Assembly: GCA_018660405.1 (NCBI GenBank)
Contig: JABJKL010000007.1
Span: forward strand, 1 to 13,861
DNA length: 13,861 bases
Direction: 5' to 3'
Origin: Pseudomonadota bacterium
Lineage (GTDB): Bacteria > Pseudomonadota > Gammaproteobacteria > Arenicellales > Arenicellaceae
Below the pieces are notes generated by a model. The model was not told where the DNA came from, did no database searches, and worked only from the letters and a program-made list of their open reading frames with translations. Each line of letters opens with the position of its first letter. Position 1 is the stretch's first letter. Positions 1 to 7,175 of the stretch are shown here, piece by piece. Position numbers and translations under genes: made by a program.

Positions 1-65
1 ACACCCGATTCATGCTGTTTGATAGATCCGATGATTTGTTCTTCTGTATATCTTTTTTGCTTCAT
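1..65 (-). CDS. IS3-family transposase OrfA, N-terminal fragment (runs off window)
   Basis: The minus strand reads M-K-Q-K-R-Y-T-E-E-Q-I-I-G-S-I-K-Q-H-E-S-G from an ATG at 65-63 to the window edge. The pattern [KR]-[RK]-[FY]-T-E-E-Q-I-I followed by a helix is the usual start of the helix-turn-helix OrfA of IS3-family transposases, which binds the element's ends and is joined to OrfB by programmed frameshifting. A strong ribosome-binding site (AGGAGA, 78-73) lies 7 bases upstream. Only about 21 residues are visible, so subgroup and intactness cannot be judged. Confidence 0.8.
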   Translation of the reverse strand, partial: MKQKRYTEEQIIGSIKQHESG

Positions 66-139
66 GTTGAGATCTCCTAAATACTAGGTTAATTGGAAAT
101 CTCATCCTTGTCATGGTGTTAATATCGGGGGAAAGGTCA
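1..139 (-). mobile_element. Left-edge insertion sequence, probable IS3 family (partial)
   Basis: This stretch holds the OrfA start plus about 74 bp of leader. Read on the minus strand, a plausible terminal repeat begins at 139 with TGACCTTTCCCCCGA; IS3 elements commonly begin TG and place orfA 60-90 bp inside the end. The exact end is inferred, because the other terminus and any target duplication lie outside the window. A direct repeat GGTGAC (minus strand) flanks this point. The element ends only about 16 bp from the stop codon of the neighbouring formyltransferase-like gene. Confidence 0.6.
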
Positions 140-155
140 CCTATAGTCACCATGC

Positions 156-1805
156 TTATCGCTCAATATATCGATGTCCGTCAAAAATCACCACTTCTCC
201 CTCTCTATTCCAGGTGTGTGTACCCAGGTTGCCTTTTAACCAATTAGGATTCGTCGTTTTCACTACTTTTCTATCGAAAAATGTTTTTGATAACGTAATT
301 TCATTAAATGTCATAGAGTGCCCGTAGCGCAACGAAGAGTTTTGGTTAACCATTATCAATTTACCTTCGTGTAAAAAAAGACTACCCGCGGGACGACTAT
401 TGCAAATATCGACGGCGACAGGATTAAGCGGGTGACTTTTCCAATCACCCATCAAGGAGTCTGAATAGAAGATGTGTAATTCCTCGTTGCTTGTCTTGCG
501 TTCAGGAGTGTATTTATTAGCAAACAAATAATATGTCCTCCCCTGTTTCCAAATAGTTGGATCTAACAATTCTTCACCGACAAACATCGCTTTTTCAAAG
601 CGCCACTTATAAGGAAACTGGATGCATTTATAAAGTCGTATAGATTTAAGTGAACGCGATTCGGGGATTAGATAATAATCATCGCCATCTTTAATTATAA
701 ACGGATATGACAAATGAAAAGATTCATCAATAATAATTTCAATGTTACGTAGTTTATTATTTTCTATCTCACCAACACTGATATGGGCATAGCCCTTTTT
801 GTACACAAACTCTTCAAAAAAAACATACTGCCTATTGGCGTCAGAAACGAGTATAGGGTCCGCATAAAACCGATCCTTGGGCGTGTCAATAACGCTTGCA
901 TCACTAAAATCACCAATCAACCCATCCCACTTTTTAATCGCCAAAAACCATTGTATCTTTTTGCTACGCACCAAACGTGGGGCAATATATTGTTTCGCGC
1001 ATTGAACGAAAGCTGGGAAAAACTCGAAATTACGCGGTGTCTTTAGTATTTTAGTTTTAGGGATGGGCTCATTAAATAATTCACTTTTTTTAATAAACTC
1101 AAACCCTTGCTGTCCGACCTGCTCCAATTTGTTTAATAACAAATCACCACAAGCCTTATAAATAGTGCACTTATTTTGGTATACCGAAAATGGTTTATAA
1201 CGATGTGAGGAGCGCGCTATCGTCTGCCCACAATCAAGCACGTCACTTAGCAACTGCAATGTCACTGATATTTCAGTCTTACCTTTTATAAGTTCCCACA
1301 CCCCTGGTGGGCCGCCACGATAAAACCGATTGTCACCATGATGAAAAGACCACATTCCGTAACGTGTGGACGTTAAAACACTGCCCCTGACAATACTAAA
1401 CCCAAAACGAATTAAAACATCTAATTCTGCATGTTTTATATTCTCAACGTCTTCATCCTTAAAATAATGACAATGACCTTTGCGAACCGGTTCAACCGTT
1501 AATCGTTGAACTGCTTTATCCGCTGTAACAGGCTTGAGCTCCCAAAGATCTTCTTCCTCTGCATGTTTTTTGTTATCCCATAGGCTGTACACATGAATTA
1601 GTCCGTAGCTAAATGGGTTCAATATGGAGTTTACAACCCTTAGAATTTTGGGTAAACGAATTACCTTCTGCTTAATTCTAATCTCTGGTTCGCCATTATA
1701 AATCAATGCTGAAAGCTCAAGCATTTCGCTCTCTTGTATGGCACTAATAATATTTCTCTGCCACTTAGGGCATTTTTCTGACTGCAACAAAACACCGATT
1801 TTCAA
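156..1805 (-). CDS. Formyltransferase-like / GINT1-type domain fusion protein
   Basis: This 549-residue protein appears to have two domains. Residues about 120-200 resemble the catalytic core of methionyl-tRNA/sugar formyltransferases: S-F-H-H-G-D-N-R-F-Y-R-G at 153-164 and L-D-C-G at 190-193. Aligned with E. coli Fmt, His155 and Asp191 match the catalytic His and Asp, but the catalytic Asn position is Ser153. Residues about 284-549 (WFLAIKKWDG, FYADP, SYPFI, YYLIPES, LDPTIW, SRPAGSLF) resemble the beta-propeller-like N-terminal domain of glucosamine inositolphosphorylceramide transferase (GINT1). Such two-domain proteins are known in surface-polysaccharide contexts, so a role in modifying a sugar is likely but unproven. 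The start is TTG at 1805, preceded by GGGGGT about 7 bases upstream; it was chosen because MKIGVLL forms the expected first beta strand. AT-rich sequence and the adjoining IS3 element suggest horizontal acquisition. No other polysaccharide gene is visible. Confidence 0.72.
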   Translation of the reverse strand: MKIGVLLQSEKCPKWQRNIISAIQESEMLELSALIYNGEPEIRIKQKVIRLPKILRVVNSILNPFSYGLIHVYSLWDNKKHAEEEDLWELKPVTADKAVQRLTVEPVRKGHCHYFKDEDVENIKHAELDVLIRFGFSIVRGSVLTSTRYGMWSFHHGDNRFYRGGPPGVWELIKGKTEISVTLQLLSDVLDCGQTIARSSHRYKPFSVYQNKCTIYKACGDLLLNKLEQVGQQGFEFIKKSELFNEPIPKTKILKTPRNFEFFPAFVQCAKQYIAPRLVRSKKIQWFLAIKKWDGLIGDFSDASVIDTPKDRFYADPILVSDANRQYVFFEEFVYKKGYAHISVGEIENNKLRNIEIIIDESFHLSYPFIIKDGDDYYLIPESRSLKSIRLYKCIQFPYKWRFEKAMFVGEELLDPTIWKQGRTYYLFANKYTPERKTSNEELHIFYSDSLMGDWKSHPLNPVAVDICNSRPAGSLFLHEGKLIMVNQNSSLRYGHSMTFNEITLSKTFFDRKVVKTTNPNWLKGNLGTHTWNREGEVVIFDGHRYIER

Positions 1806-2232
1806 TTCACTACCCCCGATTGGATTCCTAAACAGTAATATAAAGCGTGCGCGTTCTTTTTCGTGCTGCCGGTGTGACTCAAAGGTTCAATTATGAGGCC
1901 GACTGCTGTTCGATTAAGTGTAATGACTGCCCAACGTCCTAAAAAACCGTTTGGCATTTCTGCTGTAAATCATTTCCTTGTCTGCTTGCAGTAATGAGAT
2001 CGCGTCTTTGATGATTGATCTTCGTATTTTACTCACGGCTATCTCGGCTAAATCCGTTTTTATAAGGGAAACGAAAGTTTAGAAAGTATAAAGCAGACAC
2101 TGCTAGAGAGAAACGAATAGAAATATCAGCGCGATAGATATCATCTTCACCCAACTCTGTGGCGCGAACGTTATTTCCAGTTCGATATTTTTTCGCGTCT
2201 TGTATACTTCAATAAAGACGCACCCTGACACA
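1806..2232. other. Intergenic gap between mutM and the formyltransferase-like gene
   Basis: No convincing gene is seen in these 427 bp. A weak minus-strand -10-like TATATT (1842-1837) could serve the gene at 156-1805. A small hairpin AGCAG-ACA-CTGCT lies near 2092-2104. Minus-strand reading frames directly after mutM are short and have no recognisable start signal or family. No clear rho-independent terminator follows mutM. Confidence 0.5.
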
Positions 2233-3051
2233 TTAGGTCTGACAGCCAGAGCAATAAAAAGTAGAACGCTGCCCAAGCACCCGGCTGCGCACTGAGTCTC
2301 CACAACGATAACAAGGCTCACCCGAACGACCATAAACTTGCAATTGTTGACTGAAATAGCCCGGCTTGCCGTCTTCGTTGGTAAAATCCTTTAGGGTCGT
2401 GCCACCCGCCTCGATTGCGCTGGTAAGTACCGTCTTAATTTCCCGGATTAGCCGTTCACAGCCATCCCGGCTGATTCTGCGAGCAGCCTTGCCAGGCATA
2501 ATGCCAGCCATATGAAGTGCCTCACTGGCATAAATATTACCGACTCCCACAACAAAATTACCATTCATTATGAAATTCTTGATGGCAACATTGCGTTTGC
2601 GCGTTTGCTTAAACAGGTAATCTGCCGAAAAGGTGTCATCAAGCGGTTCAGGTCCGAGATTCGCGAGCAAGACATGTGTGGATAGCTCACTATTTTCGCT
2701 GTACAGAACACAACCAAAGCGACGTGGATCTCGAAACCGTAAGATCCGTTCGTTACTCAAAACAATATCCAGATGGTCGTGCTTTTGCGGTTCACTGTCG
2801 TTCAGCACAATTCGCAGCGAGCCCGACATGCCCAAATGAATAATTAACGTGTGTGAAGCACCTTCTATCAATAAATATTTGGCACGGCGACTAACCTTAA
2901 GTATTTTTTCACCGGCAAAGACTTCATCGAGATCTTGCGGCACCGGCCACCTTAAGGATGGCTGGCGAACCGCAACACGGCGAATACACTGATTGAGTAA
3001 GTACGGTTCTATTCCACACCGTGTGGTTTCGACTTCTGGCAATTCAGGCAT
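2233..3051 (-). CDS. mutM: Formamidopyrimidine-DNA glycosylase (Fpg/MutM)
   Basis: This base-excision repair enzyme removes 8-oxoguanine and formamidopyrimidines from DNA and nicks the abasic site. The 272-residue length matches the family (about 270). The N terminus MPELPEVET supplies the catalytic Pro2 (the amine after Met removal) and Glu3; RRAKYLL contains the conserved Lys58. HLGMSGSLR and DPRRFG are typical of the N-terminal domain. NFIMNGNFVVGVGNIYASEAL covers the helix-two-turn-helix region. The C-terminal zinc finger is complete, with Cys247, Cys250, Cys267 and Cys270 and the conserved Arg before F-Y-C. It lies 24 bp downstream of hemY on the same strand, so it is probably cotranscribed. 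The ribosome-binding site is weak. Nothing suggests damage. Confidence 0.97.
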   Translation of the reverse strand: MPELPEVETTRCGIEPYLLNQCIRRVAVRQPSLRWPVPQDLDEVFAGEKILKVSRRAKYLLIEGASHTLIIHLGMSGSLRIVLNDSEPQKHDHLDIVLSNERILRFRDPRRFGCVLYSENSELSTHVLLANLGPEPLDDTFSADYLFKQTRKRNVAIKNFIMNGNFVVGVGNIYASEALHMAGIMPGKAARRISRDGCERLIREIKTVLTSAIEAGGTTLKDFTNEDGKPGYFSQQLQVYGRSGEPCYRCGDSVRSRVLGQRSTFYCSGCQT

Positions 3052-3075
3052 AGACCGAAATCGTGCGTACTGTAA

Positions 3076-4281
3076 TTACGTTGCAGTAGAATCATGCGGC
3101 AAATTGGAGGTGCTGCCTTCCAACGCTTGCAAGCCAAGGCGATAAAAATCCAATGCTAGATCACCATCGCCGGACTCTTCACGAACTTTCCCGAGCGCTG
3201 CATACGCCTCAGGGGCGCGCCCGCTAGCGGCGGCTTGTTTTAACCAGATTTCTGCATCTTCAAGTCGTCCGGCCGCTATTCCAAGACGGCCAAGCGCAAG
3301 CTTCAGTGCGCCGCTATCATCATGTTCCAGCAACCAACGTTCAGCATTTTTAAGCATGTTCTTTGGTTTGGCATCAGCGATAGTGCCGTATAGATTGATC
3401 AAGCGTTCATCCCACGTGCGCTTGATTGATTCTCTTAATACCTTTTCAGCATCAACTCCACGCCCCGTTGATACCAATCCACGTGCGTAAACCAGACAAG
3501 ATTCAACGTCTTGCCGTACAGCACGAGGCAGCCCTTTCCAAACAATATCAATTTCATCAGCCGGTGCATCCAGCAACTGCTTGCCATATAAACGATGCTC
3601 GAGCGGCCGCAGCACCGACTCGGGTAATGCTTTAAATGATCGCGCTGCCGGTAAGGCACCTTCCAGAGTCTCGGTATCACCCAGTTGATCGGCGGCCTGC
3701 ACAAGCATCGCAATCAATTGGGGGTTTCGCGAACCCACACCGCCAACACTGTTTAACACGCCGATCGCCTGTTGCAATTGCCCCGATTGGTGCAACATGC
3801 TTGCCTTACTAATGGCAAAGGCCAAGTCTTTCTCACCAATTTCTTCGGCAGCTTGTTTCAAGTAGCGGTCGCGCCGATCAGTAGCTCCTTGCTCCTGGGC
3901 AGCTCTGGCTGCGGCAAGATAATGCGCTGCGGGAGCTTTACTGCGTGCCAAACCGCCAAGCAGTTGTTTTTCTGCCACACGCCAATCCCCTTCAATCAGT
4001 TTTAACATGCCTTTGCCAAGGCCTAAATGAGACTTTCGCTCTTCGTGCCGACGATGCCAATCGGATAGTTCGGTGGGTGCTCGCCATAATTTTCCGAGCA
4101 AGCGAAAAGCCCAATAACAAACAAACACCAGCAGCAACAATAAAATAATAAATGCAACAAAACTCAGTTCAATACTGTAGCCAGCGGTATATAGATGAAC
4201 ATAATCGTTGCCACTGCTACTGACATAAAAAAGCCCATAGCCAACCACCAGCGCGCCCAAAATTAGCAGTACTGATTTCAT
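3076..4281 (-). CDS. hemY: HemY inner-membrane TPR protein of the heme operon
   Basis: The 401-residue protein (E. coli HemY is about 398) begins with two hydrophobic segments, residues about 1-21 and 38-60. These are followed by the HemY_N-type stretch LWRAPTELSDWHRRHEERKSHLGLGKGMLKLIEGDWRVAEKQL and then Ala-rich helical repeats of tetratricopeptide type to the C terminus (for example AYAALGKVREESGDGDLALDFYRLGL). This is the proteobacterial HemY associated with late heme or tetrapyrrole metabolism, not the Bacillus protoporphyrinogen oxidase of the same name; its exact biochemical role is not settled. The start ATG overlaps the hemX stop as ATGA (4281-4278), which indicates translational coupling. 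mutM follows 24 bp downstream. Confidence 0.95.
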   Translation of the reverse strand: MKSVLLILGALVVGYGLFYVSSSGNDYVHLYTAGYSIELSFVAFIILLLLLVFVCYWAFRLLGKLWRAPTELSDWHRRHEERKSHLGLGKGMLKLIEGDWRVAEKQLLGGLARSKAPAAHYLAAARAAQEQGATDRRDRYLKQAAEEIGEKDLAFAISKASMLHQSGQLQQAIGVLNSVGGVGSRNPQLIAMLVQAADQLGDTETLEGALPAARSFKALPESVLRPLEHRLYGKQLLDAPADEIDIVWKGLPRAVRQDVESCLVYARGLVSTGRGVDAEKVLRESIKRTWDERLINLYGTIADAKPKNMLKNAERWLLEHDDSGALKLALGRLGIAAGRLEDAEIWLKQAAASGRAPEAYAALGKVREESGDGDLALDFYRLGLQALEGSTSNLPHDSTAT

Positions 4282-5351
4282 TGTGAACGCTGCTCAGACC
4301 TAAAGGCTTTCAGTGCGCTGTACGCACCCGTCAGACCCGGTAACTCAACGTCTAATTGTTCTCCCTGTAGCTCTTGCAAAGCATCCAGAAAACTCTGCAC
4401 TTTCACATCGTTTATATCAAAATAACGCCTTGTCCAGACGGTAGCCTCATCCAAATCACGCTGCACTTGCTTCGGCGCGCGTTGCCAAACGGCGAGATTC
4501 GCGCGCTGCAGAATTAACTGTAAATTTAGATCGAGAAAATAACGTTGTTCCGGAGCTAATAGCGGCGTCGCTTGTTGATCCGTTTTTTGAATCTGAACCA
4601 TTCCCTTAAGGTCGCTGAGCAAACCGTCAAGTATCCCTCGCCATCCTGAAGAATTATCAGGTGCTGAACTTTGGTCGGTCTGTCCGACCGAATCTATGGC
4701 CTTCGGCTCATTCAACAAAGGTAACTCCGATATCGTCAGGATTAGCCCTGACAAACGAGATGCCACCAATTCGACATCCGGCAACTTAACCGCACGTAAT
4801 ATCTGCAAGTCATTACCGAGGGCAGATCGAATCGGTGCAAGTCTTGCGTCGGATAATTCCGCAAAAATAGCATCCGCTTGCAATAGCGCAAGCTCAGCAC
4901 CTTTGGCATCTTTATTAATGCTCGCGCTGCGCGCTGCCATGCCTAACAACTGCTCTGCGTCTTCAAGCAGTACGGTATCGCGTCGATTTACATTAGCGTC
5001 CCTAAGTTTGTTTAAAGCCGCATCAAGTTGGGTCTGACGATCTGATACTGGGGCCAGAGCTTTGCTTAAAGCAATATTGAGCTGATCTTCATTAATCAGT
5101 TCCGACTGCTCTTGTTGCAGTCTCCTGACGGAAGCGCCAAGCAAATCCAGTTTTCCGGTAATCTCACTTAGGCTCACGCTTAAATTCGCGCTATCAAGCT
5201 GTTTGTCAATTTCGTTTTGCCACAACAGCCAGCCCGATCCTGCCAGTGCAGCCATCGCCAACAACAAAGCCAAAACCGATAAACCATGACCGACGCGGGA
5301 CGATTCCACGTTGGCCGAAGCCTGAACAGTCGATTCCTTCTGCTTGCTCAT
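4278..5351 (-). CDS. hemX: HemX-family inner-membrane protein
   Basis: The 357-residue HemX-type protein is often annotated as uroporphyrinogen-III C-methyltransferase, but no methyltransferase domain is seen. A short charged N-terminal tail (residues 1-20) precedes one transmembrane segment (about 24-44, LSVLALLLAMAALAGSGWLL). A coiled-coil-prone region follows (SVRRLQQEQSELINEDQLN, 74-92), then the conserved C-terminal part with EQRYFLDLNLQLILQRANLAVWQ and YFDIND. The topology predicts a periplasmic main domain. The gene normally follows hemD directly, but here about 4.6 kb intervenes, so it must rely on its own promoter (see 5391-5419). Residues 1-92 have a diverged paralogous copy at the start of the peptidase gene at 7176-8882. 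It overlaps hemY by 4 bp. Confidence 0.93.
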   Translation of the reverse strand: MSKQKESTVQASANVESSRVGHGLSVLALLLAMAALAGSGWLLWQNEIDKQLDSANLSVSLSEITGKLDLLGASVRRLQQEQSELINEDQLNIALSKALAPVSDRQTQLDAALNKLRDANVNRRDTVLLEDAEQLLGMAARSASINKDAKGAELALLQADAIFAELSDARLAPIRSALGNDLQILRAVKLPDVELVASRLSGLILTISELPLLNEPKAIDSVGQTDQSSAPDNSSGWRGILDGLLSDLKGMVQIQKTDQQATPLLAPEQRYFLDLNLQLILQRANLAVWQRAPKQVQRDLDEATVWTRRYFDINDVKVQSFLDALQELQGEQLDVELPGLTGAYSALKAFRSEQRSQ

Positions 5352-5390
5352 GAAAAGCCCGTACTGATATTAGAGGATTGCCAAGTGTAG

Positions 5391-5419
5391 ATTTTATCAC
5401 ACAGCTGTGCACTCGCAGT
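5391..5419 (-). promoter_or_regulatory. Candidate extended -10 promoter for hemX-hemY-mutM
   Basis: On the minus strand TGATAAAAT (5399-5391) fits an extended -10 element (TG-n-TAnnnT) and would start transcription about 30 nt before the hemX ATG. The region 17 bp upstream (5419-5414) is a poor -35, as is common for extended -10 promoters. Its upstream half overlaps the palindrome at 5400-5409. A hemX promoter is expected here because hemD is far away. This is inference from sequence alone. Confidence 0.35.
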
Positions 5420-5421
5420 GC
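5400..5421. promoter_or_regulatory. Two adjacent palindromes in the hemX / DUF6152-like divergent region
   Basis: A perfect 10-bp palindrome CACAGCTGTG (5400-5409) directly abuts an inverted repeat GCACT-CGC-AGTGC (5409-5421). They lie just upstream of the candidate hemX promoter and between two divergent genes, the usual place for a regulator's operator. No known operator consensus was recognised. Confidence 0.3.
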
Positions 5422-5633
5422 GTGGATACGATGATCTTATAAACGTCATACCTGAGCTTTCGTGCAAATTTTAGCAAAAAACATATACTATCTACTCCCA
5501 AAAGCAAGTGACTTCGACCGTGCTGCTTTCAGTCACTACACACTGTGGCAAAAACAATTTCGGTAGACGAACAAGTGATCTATACTCCTTGTCCTCAATA
5601 GGTCGCGCGTTTTTCGGCGCAGGAGACAACACT

Positions 5634-6680
5634 GTGAATCGCAGCAATATCTTATCTTTAACACTTTTAATATCGGTTAGCGTACAGGCACATCACTCGC
5701 CGAACTTGCACTTTGATCGTGATGATATTGTCGAAATCAGTGGAAAACTAACCCAAGCCGACTGGCAAAACCCTCACACGCAATTGTCCGTCACCACCTC
5801 CTCCGGGGACGGCAGCGAAACCATTTGGTTGATCGAAGGCAGGAGTGCTCACCAGTTCACGCGGGCGGGCGTAACTCGTGATTACTTCAAGATTGGTAGC
5901 GACATTCGGGTCGCCGGTTTCCGAGGTCGACGCAACCCTACGGCGATGTTTGCGACCAATATTCTGCTAGTGGGCGGTCGTGAACTGGTAACCGATAATT
6001 TTGTCGCCCCGCGCTGGGCTGACGACACAGCGATAATGTTGACTGCAAGTAAGCAGGCAACAGGCGCAGAAAATGCCCCGGCCATGGCGAACGGCATCTT
6101 CCGCGTCTGGGGGCCGGATCGTTCCGATCACGGTATTGACGGTACGGGCAGAACATTATGGCTCGATAGCTACCCACTGACCGCCCTTGCTCGAACGACT
6201 CAAGCCAACTGGGATCGCATTGCCGACAATCCCTATATCATTTGCCAGACTGGCATGCCGGCGATTATGGACCTCGGCACACCGATGGAATTCGTGCAAG
6301 ACGGTGATGACATCGTCTTGAACCTGGAAGAACAAGATTCGGTACGCCGAATTAATATGACGCCTACTGCCGCGAACGACGAGCAAACATCAAGCCCACT
6401 TGGACGCTCCGTTGGTCGTTGGGACGGCGCTACGCTGGAAGTGACCACCACAAATATCGACTGGCCGTGGTTCGATCAGGGCGGGATTCCGCAGTCGAAA
6501 AAACTGCACCTCGTTGAACGCTTTACACCGAGTACGGATGGCCTCGTTTTGCGGTACCAGGTCACAGTTACCGATCCGGAGATCTTTACCGAAGCGATTG
6601 TGCTTGACCGCGCGTGGGTTTGGGCCCCTGCCGAACAGATTCGACCTTACAATTGCACCTGGGAACGCGATGACTTGTAG
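5634..6680 (+). CDS. Exported DUF6152-like protein of unknown function
   Basis: The 348-residue protein starts at a GTG at 5634, chosen because AGGAG at 5621-5625 sits 8 bases upstream and because a signal peptide then begins at once: N-R-S, a hydrophobic core (LSLTLLISVSVQA), and a likely signal-peptidase cut after Ala19. An upstream in-frame ATG at 5508 would place 42 residues before this and is less likely. The mature protein starts HHSPN and continues with ISGKLTQADWQNPHTQL, W-L-I-E, FTRAGVTRDYFKIGSDI and the GG-R-E-L-V pattern. These are typical of the family named DUF6152 (AHHS...DW-NPH). The C-terminal half (MPAIMDLGTPMEFVQDGDDIVLNLEEQD, RWDGATLEVTTTNIDWPWFDQGGIPQS, AWVWAPAEQIRPYNCTWE) is of a type common in marine proteobacterial hypothetical proteins. 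It acts in the periplasm, and its function is unknown. It is divergent from hemX. Confidence 0.75.
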   Translation: MNRSNILSLTLLISVSVQAHHSPNLHFDRDDIVEISGKLTQADWQNPHTQLSVTTSSGDGSETIWLIEGRSAHQFTRAGVTRDYFKIGSDIRVAGFRGRRNPTAMFATNILLVGGRELVTDNFVAPRWADDTAIMLTASKQATGAENAPAMANGIFRVWGPDRSDHGIDGTGRTLWLDSYPLTALARTTQANWDRIADNPYIICQTGMPAIMDLGTPMEFVQDGDDIVLNLEEQDSVRRINMTPTAANDEQTSSPLGRSVGRWDGATLEVTTTNIDWPWFDQGGIPQSKKLHLVERFTPSTDGLVLRYQVTVTDPEIFTEAIVLDRAWVWAPAEQIRPYNCTWERDDL

Positions 6681-7175
6681 AAAGTGGCTTCACCATAGGC
6701 CATCGCTTGTATCGTGAATGGAACAGCCGTCGATTAGTTTCTCGATCAAAAATCAGTAAATCGACACTACCCAAACCCGCTCCTGTCAGAGCGCCTCCGA
6801 GAGATAATCACCCCGGATTTTCCTATCATCACCCCGACCCATGGAGGTGATCATCTTCTAGACATCGTACGGAGACTTTTGAACACAATGTTGCCAACCT
6901 CAGGGGCCGTTCTCACACGTTCGTTACCGCTGTTGAAGCTGAAAATATGTTAGACAAGGCATTAGGAGAGTAGTTTGGTTATTCCAAATAAGCGACGAAT
7001 AACGCAGTATGGCGCATTTTCAGCTTCAACCCACAGGGCCAATCCCCCTTTTCCCCTCAGCCGCGTTATCATTCACTCATGTAGAATAACTACACAGCAC
7101 TCATTCTGCCTTGCTGAGGACAAAAAGAGGGATTGGCAGCGATGACGAACGTGTGAGAACGGCCCCTAGTGGGCG
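6681..7175. other. Convergent intergenic region carrying a nested inverted-repeat element
   Basis: This gap lies between the 3' ends of the DUF6152-like gene (plus) and the peptidase gene (minus). Positions 6681-6901 hold no gene that I can support. They contain two copies of ATCACCCCG (near 6807 and 6829), followed by GGAGGTGAT near 6843, which could pair with either copy. The rest is the element at 6902-7167, described separately. Confidence 0.5.
6902..7167. mobile_element. MITE-like element with nested inverted repeats (cloverleaf fold)
   Basis: Terminal inverted repeats of 23 bp are perfect (6902-6924 with 7145-7167; they begin AGGGGCCGTTCTCACACG). Inside are two independent hairpins: a perfect 15-bp pair GTTGAAGCTGAAAAT at 6932-6946 with 7016-7030, and a ~24-bp imperfect pair at 7039-7061 with 7113-7136 (CCAATCCC... 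and CTCAGC arms). The order A-B-B'-C-C'-A' folds as a closed stem with two arms. No ORF for a transposase is present and no clear target-site duplication flanks it, so a non-autonomous element mobilised by an unseen IS is the best guess. A structured RNA or a bidirectional terminator is possible, since the right end is 8 bp from the peptidase stop codon. Confidence 0.6.

Noticed and set aside
2103..2333. Minus-strand open frame overlapping the mutM 3' end and the following gap
   Set aside because: Most of it is an alternative frame of mutM; the part beyond has no ribosome-binding site, no recognisable family and only about 40 codons.
4278..5351. Reading hemX as a true uroporphyrinogen-III C-methyltransferase
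   Set aside because: The SAM-dependent methyltransferase motifs are absent and the protein is a single-pass membrane protein; the common database name is misleading.
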